A DNA stretch of 64,000 nucleotides from an uncultured Eubacteriales bacterium. Its GTDB lineage: Bacteria > Bacillota > Clostridia > Christensenellales > CAG-138. The translations under genes and the position numbers were made by a program. The DNA is taken from NCBI GenBank assembly GCA_900540495.1, contig UQGA01000001.1, positions 1-64,000 of the forward strand. Direction: 5' to 3'. Positions 1-7,842 of the stretch are shown here, one piece after another. The notes beneath the pieces were generated by a model. That model saw only the letters and a program-made list of their open reading frames with translations, was not told where the DNA came from and did no database searches. Positions within the stretch are counted from its first letter, which is position 1. Every line of letters begins with the position of its first letter.

Positions 1-464
1 CCCGCAACTGCGTTGTCAAACACAATGACAGCAATGTTTCGATCTTGAATTTCCAACAACTTTTGAGCAAGCGAGTTATCAATACAGTCAGCAGCAATAA
101 TAATGCCTGAGACCAATTTACTATGAAGGCTCCTGATAAGTTCATCTGCCCCCGCCTCACGCTTTCTCAAATAAACCAACATACTAAAGCCGTTGCTTGT
201 CAAAATCCTTTCTATCCCAGTCAGCACGGTTGTATAAAAAGGGTTAAGAAACGATGGTATTACAACAGCAACCTCCGTATTCATGTTTGTCTTTAAACTT
301 CGTGCCAGCATATTTGGAACATACCCGAGGTCCCTAGCGCAACGTTCGATTGCTTCACGCGTTTCAGCAGCGACCGGATAGTTGCTGCCGCTAAGAACGC
401 GAGAGACAGTCGCTACCGAATATCCCGACTTGCGCGCCACATCTCTTATAGTAGTTTGTTCCAT
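1..464 (-). CDS. LacI-family transcriptional regulator (partial, C-terminus outside window)
   Basis: The gene runs off the left edge, so only the first ~154 residues are visible. Translation from the ATG at 464 begins MEQTTIRDVARKSGYSVATV, a classic LacI-family helix-turn-helix (residues ~5-24). The hinge helix region follows (NMLARSLKTN), then the start of a periplasmic-binding-protein-like effector domain (EVAVVIPSFLNPFYTTVLTG). A ribosome binding site AGGTGA lies 4 bases upstream of the ATG. The gene is preceded by a near-consensus promoter and a palindromic operator-like site, so autoregulation is likely. Family membership is clear. The effector and target operon lie outside the window and cannot be named. 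Confidence 0.93.
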   Translation of the reverse strand, partial: MEQTTIRDVARKSGYSVATVSRVLSGSNYPVAAETREAIERCARDLGYVPNMLARSLKTNMNTEVAVVIPSFLNPFYTTVLTGIERILTSNGFSMLVYLRKREAGADELIRSLHSKLVSGIIIAADCIDNSLAQKLLEIQDRNIAVIVFDNAVA

Positions 465-496
465 AAAATCACCTAAACTAAAATAGTAGAATTAAT

Positions 497-510
497 AGAA
501 TACGTTTTCT
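497..510. promoter_or_regulatory. Palindromic LacI-type operator
   Basis: AGAATACGTTTTCT is a 14-bp palindrome with 12 of 14 positions symmetric and a central CG, as in LacI/GalR-family operators. It starts 10 bases downstream of the -10 box, across the expected transcription start region, so binding there would block the promoter. Autoregulation by the adjacent regulator is inferred. Confidence 0.6.
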
Positions 511-519
511 TATGATTGG

Positions 520-548
520 ATTATAGCACCGTTATTGTTTGCTGTCAA
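520..548 (-). promoter_or_regulatory. Sigma-A type promoter of the LacI-family gene
   Basis: On the minus strand the -35 box is TTGACA (548-543) and the -10 box is TATAAT (525-520), with exactly 17 bases between them. This is a perfect consensus match, directed at the LacI-family gene starting at 464. Confidence 0.88.
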
Positions 549-683
549 TACATTTATTTAGCCGTTATATTGGCCTTTTTTCAAGTATTGTTGATGTTAT
601 CGTTTTCTGTCAGACAACCGAATAATGCAAAACAAATTCTTTTTTATCCAAAGGAGCAATGAAAAATGCAACCCGACCAGAGC

Positions 684-720
684 AAAAAGCGGCCGCCGGG
701 CAATTCGCCCAGCGGCCGCT
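684..720 (-). terminator. Rho-independent terminator after the HAD gene
   Basis: Stem AGCGGCCGC/GCGGCCGCT plus an inner GGGC/GCCC with loop AATTC. Read on the minus strand it is followed by TTTTTG. It lies 25 bases beyond the stop of the HAD gene and closes the nrdR-pgeF-HAD run. Confidence 0.88.
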
Positions 721-744
721 TGCAATATCAAGGTTAAACGATGG

Positions 745-1356
745 TTATGGCAGCCGAACCCCCCGTGCGGCCAGCTCGCGTTCGAGGCGCGCGGCGTCGC
801 CCCGAAATACAATGCCATACATGCCGGCATGCATGGCGCCCTCGACGTTAACGCTCAAATCATCGACGAATATGCACTCTGCGGCGTTGAGCCGGAACTC
901 ATCGCAAAAGGCACGATAAATGGCCGCCTCCGGCTTGAGCAGGTGCCAGTCAGCGGAGATGAACAGCCCGTCAAAACAGTCGTACCCGGGCAAATTCGGC
1001 GCATAGGCATGGACCGTTTTGGCGGCATTGGACAACAGATAGACGCCGTAGCCGGCCGTTTTGATCCGCCGGACGAGCGCGTCCATCCCCTCGATGGGCG
1101 TCGCCCCGGCGTGCCAGTTGTTCAGAATCTCTCCCACCGCGCCATGCAGCCGCTCCGGAAGTCTGGAGCAGATCGAGCGGATCGCCTGCCCCTGCTCAAT
1201 CGAGCCGCGATCAAGCTGCACCCATTCAGTGGAGCCGAACAGCTCGTCCATGAGCAGGGCATGGTCGGCGTCCTCCGCGGCATAGCGGCGGCAATACCGG
1301 GAAAATTCATAGTGGATGAGCACGCCGCCCATATCGAATACTACATTGCGAATCAT
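745..1356 (-). CDS. HAD-superfamily hydrolase (YihX-like phosphatase)
   Basis: A 203-residue haloacid-dehalogenase fold protein. Motif I is FDMGGVLI (nucleophile D8), where the usual second Asp is Gly, as in the YihX-type branch of HAD-IA. Motif II is LLSN (S109), the conserved Lys is K141 (LKPEAAIY) and motif IV is FVDD (D165/D166). The region between ~15 and 90 forms a helical cap. These residues fit a small-molecule phosphatase, but the substrate cannot be read from the sequence. It lies 2 bases after the stop of pgeF and is the last gene before a strong terminator, so it is probably co-transcribed with nrdR and pgeF. Confidence 0.88.
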   Translation of the reverse strand: MIRNVVFDMGGVLIHYEFSRYCRRYAAEDADHALLMDELFGSTEWVQLDRGSIEQGQAIRSICSRLPERLHGAVGEILNNWHAGATPIEGMDALVRRIKTAGYGVYLLSNAAKTVHAYAPNLPGYDCFDGLFISADWHLLKPEAAIYRAFCDEFRLNAAECIFVDDLSVNVEGAMHAGMYGIVFRGDAARLERELAARGVRLP

Positions 1357-1358
1357 AC

Positions 1359-2264
1359 TTACAGCCCTCCTGTCCCTGTGGCAGGCGCGCCGCCGCCGGC
1401 AGTAGCCGTCGGTACAAGTCCAAGGTAAGCAGCCATGCCGCCGGTCTGTCCGCGGTCACGGCGGTGAGAGTACAGGCGTTCGTCCTCCATCGTACAAACG
1501 CCCATGAGGTTGAACCGCTCCGGGCGAACGCCACAAGCAAAGAACTGCGCCGCCGCCACGCGCCAGAGATCGACATAAGCCTTTCCGGGTCCTCCGGGCC
1601 TGCAGCAGGCAGCAGCGGGAAACGCCCGTTCGAACCGTGCCGCCACATCTTCTCCTACCTCAAAGCAGGCGGGACAGATGGAAGGGCCAACGCCGACAAC
1701 CAGCTCCGCGGGGTTGCTGCCAAAGCCTTCTTCCATTCGCGCGACGAGCGCCGCGCCGATGCCGCCGAGCGCGCCGCGCCAGCCGGCATGCGCCAGCCCG
1801 ACGGCGCGATGAACGGGATCGACGACATAAAACGCCATGCAATCGGCATGACCGGTCACGAGCGTAACGGCAGGATCATCCGTAATGAGCGCATCGCATG
1901 GGGGCAGCGGCGGGCGCGTATACCCGGCACCACGATCGCTGCGGTCGACCCGGCGCACGGTCACGCCATGCTCATATGTATCCATAACCATGCTTGCCTC
2001 TTCAATCCCGGCCGCAGCGCAAAAAATGCGATAATTCGCCATCGTCTTCTCACGGGGTTCTATCCCGCGAGAAAAGCTGAGGTTGAGAGAGGAAAGGCAG
2101 CCCGCGCTGATCCCCCCGGTACGCGCGGAAAAGCCGTGCCGGATGCCGGGCAACCGGGCAAGGGCAGGCAGCGAAAAAATGCCGACGCCATCAGCGTTCT
2201 CTGCATATGAATACCCGCAGCAAACGCGCGAATACGCACGGATAAATCGGTCCGCGGATGTCAT
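1359..2264 (-). CDS. pgeF: Peptidoglycan editing factor PgeF (laccase-domain, YfiH family)
   Basis: A 301-residue member of the Cu-oxidase_4/YfiH family. The characteristic zinc-binding set is visible: H99 (DTYEHGV), C142 (HADCMAF) and H159 (LAHAGWRG), followed by GVGPSICPACFEVG and the C-terminal YSHRRDRGQTG signature. Family members are known to purge L-Ser mis-incorporated into peptidoglycan stems, or to act on purine nucleosides. The ATG at 2264 overlaps the nrdR stop (ATGA), which indicates translational coupling and fixes the start. The last ~18 residues are Gly/Ala/Thr-rich and probably disordered. Confidence 0.92.
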   Translation of the reverse strand: MTSADRFIRAYSRVCCGYSYAENADGVGIFSLPALARLPGIRHGFSARTGGISAGCLSSLNLSFSRGIEPREKTMANYRIFCAAAGIEEASMVMDTYEHGVTVRRVDRSDRGAGYTRPPLPPCDALITDDPAVTLVTGHADCMAFYVVDPVHRAVGLAHAGWRGALGGIGAALVARMEEGFGSNPAELVVGVGPSICPACFEVGEDVAARFERAFPAAACCRPGGPGKAYVDLWRVAAAQFFACGVRPERFNLMGVCTMEDERLYSHRRDRGQTGGMAAYLGLVPTATAGGGAPATGTGGL

Positions 2265-2719
2265 TGTTTCTCGTCGAGGAGCCTTTGCAGCTCGGCCAGA
2301 AAGGTCTGCGTATCCTTGAATTCTCGATAGACGGCGGCAAAGCGCACATACGCCACTTCATCGACATGCTTGAGGTTCTTCATGACGATTTCGCCGATAT
2401 CCGTTGTGAACACCTCGGAAGCCAGCGTATTGTATACCTCACGGGTGATGTCCTCCACAAGCTTGTCCTGTACGGCAGCGGAGATGGGACGCTTTTCACA
2501 CGCTTTGCGCACGCCGGTACGAATCTTCTCGCTGTCGAAGGGCTCCCGGCGTCCGTCGCGTTTGACGACCATGATCGGCAGCTCCTCAATCTTCTCATAG
2601 GTGGTGAAGCGCCTGCCGCAGTTGATGCATTCGCGCCGCCTGCGAATGGCGCTCCCGTCCTCCGTCGGACGGCTGTCGATGACCCTACTGTCCGTACCAG
2701 CACAATACCTGCACTTCAT
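2261..2719 (-). CDS. nrdR: Transcriptional repressor NrdR
   Basis: 152 residues. An N-terminal zinc ribbon has C3, C6, C31 and C34, followed by an ATP-cone domain (about residues 49-139, starting VVKRDGRREPF). NrdR represses ribonucleotide reductase genes by binding NrdR boxes when dATP/ATP is bound. Length and motif order match the family throughout. It starts the nrdR-pgeF-HAD run and overlaps pgeF by 4 bases. Confidence 0.97.
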   Translation of the reverse strand: MKCRYCAGTDSRVIDSRPTEDGSAIRRRRECINCGRRFTTYEKIEELPIMVVKRDGRREPFDSEKIRTGVRKACEKRPISAAVQDKLVEDITREVYNTLASEVFTTDIGEIVMKNLKHVDEVAYVRFAAVYREFKDTQTFLAELQRLLDEKQ

Positions 2720-2769
2720 CCGTGTCGCTCTCCTCGATCGCTATAATGGGATATTGCGGCTTTAGCATA

Positions 2770-3021
2770 TCATATTTTGGGGTCTATTTCTACCAAAATG
2801 ACGTCCTCGCCAAATTTTTTTACATTCCCAAACGGGATTGCCAGCATCTCATCGCTGTGCAGCAGTCCGAACAGCCGGGAAGGGCCCGGCACAAGGATCG
2901 TCAGGATCAGTCCCGAACAAATATCGAGCTCGAGATCACAGATATGGCCGAGCCGTGCGCCGTCGCACACATTGATGACCTCCTTGCGCCGCAGCTCGCT
3001 GAAGGACGTTTTGTTCAGCAA
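2770..3021 (-). CDS. ylmC: YlmC/YmxH-family PRC-barrel protein
   Basis: An 83-residue PRC-barrel protein. Its core, SFSELRRKEVINVCDGARL then GHICDLELDICSG and an IPFGNVKKFGEDVILVEID ending, matches the YlmC/YmxH family that is widespread in spore-forming Firmicutes. I place the start at the TTG at 3021 because a GAGGGGGTGG ribosome binding site sits a few bases upstream and the family begins here. A longer open frame extends to 3222 but translates through rpsU in another frame and resembles nothing. Its cellular role is not well defined. It may be part of the following nrdR transcript. Confidence 0.8.
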   Translation of the reverse strand: MLNKTSFSELRRKEVINVCDGARLGHICDLELDICSGLILTILVPGPSRLFGLLHSDEMLAIPFGNVKKFGEDVILVEIDPKI

Positions 3022-3106
3022 CCGCTCCACCCCCTCATCGACAAAATATGCAACGGGCGGCGAAAGAAGAACCAAATGACGCAACGCGCTTGCGCACGGT
3101 GAAAGG

Positions 3107-3137
3107 AAAAGGGGCGTGCAATTTGCACGCCCCTTTA
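3107..3137 (-). terminator. Terminator downstream of rpsU
   Basis: A 10-bp perfect stem GGGGCGTGCA/TGCACGCCCC with loop ATT, extended by A/T pairs. On the minus strand it is followed by TTTTCCTTTC. It sits 15 bases beyond the rpsU stop and separates it from ylmC. Confidence 0.88.
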
Positions 3138-3151
3138 AGGATTTCGTTCGA

Positions 3152-3322
3152 TCAATACTTCCGCTTTCTCGCGGCTTCCGCCTTCTTCTTGCGCTTGACG
3201 CTCGGCTTCTCATAATGCTCACGGCGACGAACCTCAGCCAGAACGCCAGACCGGGCGCACTTGCGTTTGAATCGCTTCAGAGCGCTTTCCAGGGACTCGT
3301 TTTCACCGACACGAATTTCCAT
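3152..3322 (-). CDS. rpsU: 30S ribosomal protein S21
   Basis: 56 residues beginning MEIRVGENESLESALKRFKR and ending in the very basic tail KRKKKAEAARKRKY. It is a full-length bacterial S21 of normal size, which sits on the 30S platform near the anti-Shine-Dalgarno. A strong ribosome binding site (GGGAGGGG) precedes the ATG. It has its own consensus promoter and terminator and so appears monocistronic. It is not in the longer open-frame set because it is short. Confidence 0.97.
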   Translation of the reverse strand: MEIRVGENESLESALKRFKRKCARSGVLAEVRRREHYEKPSVKRKKKAEAARKRKY

Positions 3323-3378
3323 TCCCTTTTCCCTCCCCTCTTTTGCGACACTTCTTCTACTCGAAGACGCTATGCTGT

Positions 3379-3407
3379 ATTATAAAGGAGCCGCCGCGTG
3401 AAGTCAA
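3379..3407 (-). promoter_or_regulatory. rpsU promoter
   Basis: Minus-strand -35 TTGACT (3407-3402), 17-base spacer, -10 TATAAT (3384-3379). It is about 57 bases upstream of the rpsU start codon. Confidence 0.85.
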
Positions 3408-3619
3408 CAAAAAAATAGGAATCACCGGCGGTTTTGTTGCTCGCTGCCGCCGACGCGCGGCAGAAAATCGGCTCTTTTCCGATAGCGCCACATAATATAT
3501 ATTCGATGTATACACAAATTCGCTATGCAAAGCGGCAAAACTCTGATAAAATGATGGCAGATGTTCCGCAAGACGGGCCTGTTCCCGTGCGGCATCAAAA
3601 CCAAAGGAGGAAAAGCAAC
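3408..3619. other. Intergenic region between rpsU promoter and nucleoside-binding lipoprotein
   Basis: No gene is supported here. AT-rich stretches at 3490-3512 and a TAAAAT at 3547-3552 could hold a promoter for the lipoprotein gene, but no -35 box fits well. A small hairpin (CCGC..ACGGG/CCCGT..GCGG, about 3572-3598) precedes the ribosome binding site AAAGGAGG. I looked for a purine riboswitch core and did not find one. Confidence 0.5.
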
Positions 3620-4861
3620 ATGAAGAAACTCTTTGCAATTCTCTTGGCGCTCTGCCTCGTCCTGTCGGCCTGGGCCTGCACAACGACCACCCCCGGTTCG
3701 GATCCCACCGACGCGCCGGAAGTGGTGACGGACGACGCGCAGGGCGCGGGCGATGCGGATGTCACCGAACCCGATGACACCACAGACGAAGACGCCACCA
3801 CGCCGGATAACACTGCTGTATCCGCCGACGACATCGAAGATCTTATGACCTCTGACGACGGCACCTACGAGCTTGCGTTTGTCACCGACATCGGCATGCT
3901 CAAGGATAAGTCGTTCAACGAAGGCACCTGGAACGGTGTAAAGCTGTACGCCTATGAGCATGGCCTCTCCTACAAGTATTATCAGCCCGCCAACGGCAAT
4001 GAGGCGACCGACGACGACCGCTATGACGCCATGAAGGCTGCGGCCGAAGCGGGCGCGAAGGTCGTTGTCTGCGCCGGCTATCTGCAGGAGACCGCCCTCA
4101 GGCGCGCCGCGGTCGATTTCCCGGATACGATGTTCGTCTTCATTGACGGTTATGAGCTCAGCGACGACGCCGGCAATCTGCTGACCAACGTGGCCGGTAT
4201 CTCCTTCCAGGAGGAGCAGCCCGGATACTTCGCCGGCTATGCCGTGGTGAAGGACGGCTTCACGAAGCTCGGCTTCTGCGGTGGCGGCGGCGGTACGAAC
4301 CCGGCCTGCTGCCGTTACGGCTACGGCTTTGTGCAGGGCGCCAATGCGGCTGCCGCCGAGATGGACGTCCAGGTTGAGATCAACTACAGCTGGCAGTACG
4401 GCTCCTCGTACTCCGCTTCTCCGGAGCTGCAGACCATGGCCAACGGCTGGTATGTCAACGGCACCGAGGTCATCTTTGCCTGCGGCGGTACGATGTTCAA
4501 CTCCATCACCGCCGCTGCCTCCGCGAACGACGGCTATGTCGTCGGCGTTGACGTGGATCAGTCCAGCCAGTCCGATACGGTCGTCACCTCCGCAATGAAG
4601 GGCATCGGCGCTGCCGCGCAGCTGACCATCAGCAAATACTATGACGGCACGTGGGACGAGATCGGCGGCAAGAACACGGCGCTTGGGGTCGCCGATGACG
4701 CGGTCGGCCTGCCGACGGATACCTGGTCGCTGACCGGCCTCACCGTGGAAGAGTACCAGAAGGTCTATGACGCCGTCAAGGACGGCTCGCTCGTGATCGA
4801 CACCGACTACGAGACCGGCCTCACCCAGGAGTGGTCGAATGTGACGCTCAACATCATCTGA
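3620..4861 (+). CDS. nupN: BMP-family nucleoside-binding lipoprotein (ABC transporter)
   Basis: 413 residues. The start ATG at 3620 follows AAAGGAGGAAAAGCAAC. It opens with a lipoprotein signal peptide (MKKLFAILLALCLVLSAWAC, lipid-anchored Cys20), then an acidic/Thr linker of ~55 residues, then a BMP (Med/PnrA-type) domain: ELAFVTDIGMLKDKSFNEGTW, later EEQPGYFAGYAVV, KLGFCGGGG and VVGVDVDQSSQSDTV. The Asp of D-x-SFN and the aromatic residues are the usual nucleoside-contact positions. Proteins of this family feed NupO/P/Q-type importers, which follow directly. It has its own terminator and the ATPase its own promoter, so it may be expressed at a higher level. Confidence 0.92.
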   Translation: MKKLFAILLALCLVLSAWACTTTTPGSDPTDAPEVVTDDAQGAGDADVTEPDDTTDEDATTPDNTAVSADDIEDLMTSDDGTYELAFVTDIGMLKDKSFNEGTWNGVKLYAYEHGLSYKYYQPANGNEATDDDRYDAMKAAAEAGAKVVVCAGYLQETALRRAAVDFPDTMFVFIDGYELSDDAGNLLTNVAGISFQEEQPGYFAGYAVVKDGFTKLGFCGGGGGTNPACCRYGYGFVQGANAAAAEMDVQVEINYSWQYGSSYSASPELQTMANGWYVNGTEVIFACGGTMFNSITAAASANDGYVVGVDVDQSSQSDTVVTSAMKGIGAAAQLTISKYYDGTWDEIGGKNTALGVADDAVGLPTDTWSLTGLTVEEYQKVYDAVKDGSLVIDTDYETGLTQEWSNVTLNII

Positions 4862-4877
4862 CCTCTCCCAACGCTTA

Positions 4878-4910
4878 TACAAAGGGACCCTTCCGGGTCC
4901 CTTTGTATTT
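4878..4910 (+). terminator. Terminator after BMP lipoprotein
   Basis: Perfect 13-bp stem TACAAAGGGACCC/GGGTCCCTTTGTA with a TTCC tetraloop, 16 bases after the stop. The trailing T tract is short (TTT), so termination may be partial and leave read-through into the transporter genes. Confidence 0.7.
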
Positions 4911-4990
4911 GCTCCAGCAAGTCTGGCCTCTGGCGAGCGTTGTTTCGCCCTTCCGGTCGGCAGTATATCAGCTATATATAATAAAATTTC

Positions 4991-5019
4991 TTGTTTTTTA
5001 ATTGTTCATAAAATATAAT
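4991..5019 (+). promoter_or_regulatory. Promoter upstream of nucleoside ABC ATPase
   Basis: -35 TTGTTT (4991-4996), 17-base spacer, -10 TATAAT (5014-5019) in a strongly AT-rich stretch. It would start transcription of the nupO-nupP-nupQ-tdk run. Confidence 0.65.
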
Positions 5020-5056
5020 GTAGGTAATTCTTCAGAGAGGATCCATATCATAATAT

Positions 5057-6598
5057 ATGCAATCCGAATATATTATCGAAATGCTCCATATCACCAAGGA
5101 ATTCCCAGGGATCGTCGCCAACGATGATATCACGCTGACGCTGAAAAAGGGAGAGATCCATGCACTGCTCGGCGAAAACGGCGCCGGGAAATCCACACTG
5201 ATGAGCGTATTGTTCGGCCTGTACCAGCCGGAGGCCGGCGAGATCCGCAAGGATGGCAAGCCCGTCCGGATCGACGGCCCCAACGACGCCACGGCGCTCG
5301 GTATCGGCATGGTTCACCAGCACTTCAAGCTCATCGATGTGTTCACCGTGCTCGACAACATTATCCTGGGTTCGGAGACGACGCGCCTCGGTTTCGTGCA
5401 AAAAAAGGAAGCCCGGCGCAAGGTGTCGGAGCTGTCCGAACGCTACGGGCTGAAAGTGGACCTCGACGCAAAGATTGAGGACATCACCGTCGGCATGCAG
5501 CAGCGCGTGGAGATCCTCAAGATGCTCTATCGTGACAACGAGATCCTGATTTTTGACGAACCGACCGCCGTGCTGACGCCGCAGGAGATCGACGAGCTGA
5601 TGGACACGATGCGCGCCTTTGCCGCAGAGGGCAAGAGCATCCTTTTCATCTCGCACAAGCTCAATGAGATTATGGCCGTTTCCGACCGGGTCACGGTCCT
5701 GCGCAAGGGCCGTTGCGTGGGCACGGTCGACACGAGCAGCACGAACAAACAGGCACTGTCCAATATGATGGTCGGCCGCCCGGTACAGCTCGTCGTGGAC
5801 AAGGCGGAAGCGACGCCCGGCGACGTGGTGCTCAGCGTGCGCGACCTTGTCGTCCCCTCCCGCATCCACAAGAAGAACGCGGTGCGCGGCGTGAGCTTCG
5901 ATGTGCGCGCCGGTGAGATCGTCTGCATTGCCGGCATCGACGGCAACGGGCAGACGGAACTGGTGCACGGGCTGACAGGACTTGAACGCTGTGCGTCCGG
6001 ACGCGTAACGCTTTGCTCGGAGGATATTTCAAACGCCTCCGTGCACCGCCGTCTCACGCATATGAGCCATATCCCGGAGGATCGCCACAAGCACGGCCTG
6101 ATCCTGGATTTTACGCTGGAACAGAACCTCGTGTTGCAGCGTTATCTGGAACCGGCGTTCCAGCATCACGGCTTTATCGACAAAGGGGCGGTTCGTCAGT
6201 ACGCCGACCGCCTGATCGAACAGTTTGACGTGCGCAGCGGGCAGGGACCGGTCACCGTCGCGCGCAGCATGAGCGGCGGCAACCAGCAAAAGGCGATCGT
6301 GGCGCGCGAGCTTGACCGGAACATGCCGCTTTGCATCGCCGTGCAGCCGACGCGCGGGCTGGACGTCGGCGCTATCGAATATATTCACCAGCAGCTCGTG
6401 TCGGAACGGGATGCGGGCAAGGCGATCCTGCTCATCTCGCTGGAACTGGACGAGGTGATGAGCCTGTCCGATCGAATTCTTGTGATGTATGAAGGCGAAA
6501 TCGTCGGCGAGCTCGACCCGAAAAAAACGACGGTTCAGGAGCTCGGCCTGTATATGGCCGGCGCAAAACGCAACGCAAAGGAGGACGTGCAGGCATGA
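5057..6598 (+). CDS. nupO: Nucleoside ABC transporter, ATP-binding protein (NupO-like, tandem ATPase)
   Basis: 513 residues with two fused nucleotide-binding domains, as in NupO/YufO and simple-sugar importers. The first domain has Walker A GENGAGKS (39-46), a degenerate signature TVGMQQR and Walker B ILIFDEPT. The second has a degenerate Walker A (GIDGNGQT), a good signature MSGGNQQK and the PTRGLDVGA segment typical of the family. It therefore probably has one strong and one weak ATP site. The ATG at 5057 is preceded by an in-frame stop just upstream, so it is the earliest possible start; the only ribosome binding site (AGAGAGG) is unusually distant (~16 bases). It overlaps the next gene by 4 bases. 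Confidence 0.92.
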   Translation: MQSEYIIEMLHITKEFPGIVANDDITLTLKKGEIHALLGENGAGKSTLMSVLFGLYQPEAGEIRKDGKPVRIDGPNDATALGIGMVHQHFKLIDVFTVLDNIILGSETTRLGFVQKKEARRKVSELSERYGLKVDLDAKIEDITVGMQQRVEILKMLYRDNEILIFDEPTAVLTPQEIDELMDTMRAFAAEGKSILFISHKLNEIMAVSDRVTVLRKGRCVGTVDTSSTNKQALSNMMVGRPVQLVVDKAEATPGDVVLSVRDLVVPSRIHKKNAVRGVSFDVRAGEIVCIAGIDGNGQTELVHGLTGLERCASGRVTLCSEDISNASVHRRLTHMSHIPEDRHKHGLILDFTLEQNLVLQRYLEPAFQHHGFIDKGAVRQYADRLIEQFDVRSGQGPVTVARSMSGGNQQKAIVARELDRNMPLCIAVQPTRGLDVGAIEYIHQQLVSERDAGKAILLISLELDEVMSLSDRILVMYEGEIVGELDPKKTTVQELGLYMAGAKRNAKEDVQA

Positions 6599-7842
6599 AG
6601 GAACGGTTGCTCACACTCATCAGGCGTGACGGGATGCGTTCGGTGCTTGCCTCCGTCCTGTCCATCCTGTTCGGAATGCTCGTGGGGAGTATCGTCGTGC
6701 TAATTGTGGGACTCACGAGCAAAAACCTGAACCTGCAGAGCGCGCTCGACGGCATTCGCCTCATCTTCGGCGGCCTGTTCAGCACCGGCCGCGATGCATC
6801 CGGCGCGCTGACGTTTGGCTTTAATTCGACGAACTTCGGCAACATGCTGTTTCGTGCGACCCCGCTCATCCTGACCGGTCTCTCCGTGTCGGTCGCCTTC
6901 AAAACCGGCCTGTTCAACATCGGAGCGCCGGGCCAATACCTCATGAGCACGGCCGTTACGCTGATTCTCGCGCTCAGCATCCCCTCCGAAAGCGTTCCCA
7001 CCTGGATCATCTGGCTGGCCGCATTCTTCGGCGGCTGTCTGGCCGGCGCGCTGTGGGGATCGATCCCCGGCATCGTCAAAGCGTTCCTGAACATCAACGA
7101 GGTGCTCGCCTGCATCATGACGAACTGGATTGCGGCCAACCTCGTAACGCTGATCTTCGACGGCAGCATATTTTGCAATGCGGTTGAATATGGCAAGACC
7201 GGCTATGTCTACAAAACGACGTTTAACAACGTACAGACGCCCAAGCTGGGCCTCGATAAGATATTCCCGAACTCGCAGGTCAATATGGGCATCCTGATCG
7301 CCATTGTCATCGCCATCCTCATGTACATCCTCATGACCAAGACGACGCTCGGCTACGAGCTCAAGGCGTGCGGCAGCAACCGTCATGCCGCCCGCTATGC
7401 CGGCATTCATGACAAGCGCAACATCGTGCTCTCCATGGCGATTGCCGGCGCGCTTTCCGGCGCCGGCGCCGCGCTTTACTATCTGGCCGGCAATACGGAG
7501 TTCTACTGGTCCACCTACCAGTCCCTTCCGGCGACCGGGTTCAACGGCATTCCGGTCGCGTTGCTCGCGGTCAACAATCCGATTGCCGTGATCTTCACCG
7601 GGTGTTTCATGTCCATGCTCGACATCGCCGGCCTGCAACTGACCAACCTGACGGCATACAACGAATACATCACGGACGTAATCATTGCGATCATCGTACT
7701 GCTGAGCGCTTTCTCGCTGCTCATCAAGTCCCTGCTTGGCGGACACCACAAGAAGGCGCAAAAAGCGCCGCCGGCGATTCAGGAGGCTTCGTCGGCTGCG
7801 CTTTCGGAAAATGAACCCGTGAAAGGAGGCGATGCGGTATGA
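6595..7842 (+). CDS. nupP: Nucleoside ABC transporter permease (NupP-like)
   Basis: 415 residues with about eight to ten hydrophobic segments, of the BPD_transp_2 family. The family loop FKTGLFNIGAPGQYLMS is at ~100-117, followed by GALWGSIPGIVKAFLNINEVLACIMTNW. The N-terminus is cytoplasmic and basic, and the last ~35 residues are hydrophilic. It overlaps nupO by ATGA and nupQ by 4 bases, a tight transporter operon. It forms the membrane channel with NupQ. Confidence 0.92.
   Translation: MKERLLTLIRRDGMRSVLASVLSILFGMLVGSIVVLIVGLTSKNLNLQSALDGIRLIFGGLFSTGRDASGALTFGFNSTNFGNMLFRATPLILTGLSVSVAFKTGLFNIGAPGQYLMSTAVTLILALSIPSESVPTWIIWLAAFFGGCLAGALWGSIPGIVKAFLNINEVLACIMTNWIAANLVTLIFDGSIFCNAVEYGKTGYVYKTTFNNVQTPKLGLDKIFPNSQVNMGILIAIVIAILMYILMTKTTLGYELKACGSNRHAARYAGIHDKRNIVLSMAIAGALSGAGAALYYLAGNTEFYWSTYQSLPATGFNGIPVALLAVNNPIAVIFTGCFMSMLDIAGLQLTNLTAYNEYITDVIIAIIVLLSAFSLLIKSLLGGHHKKAQKAPPAIQEASSAALSENEPVKGGDAV

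Noticed and set aside
3480..3619. Possible purine riboswitch before the nucleoside-binding lipoprotein
   Set aside because: The conserved core loops of the purine aptamer are absent; only a small hairpin is seen.
6700..7761. 353-residue minus-strand open frame across nupP
   Set aside because: Shadow of the permease gene; no family pattern, His/Arg/Glu-rich.
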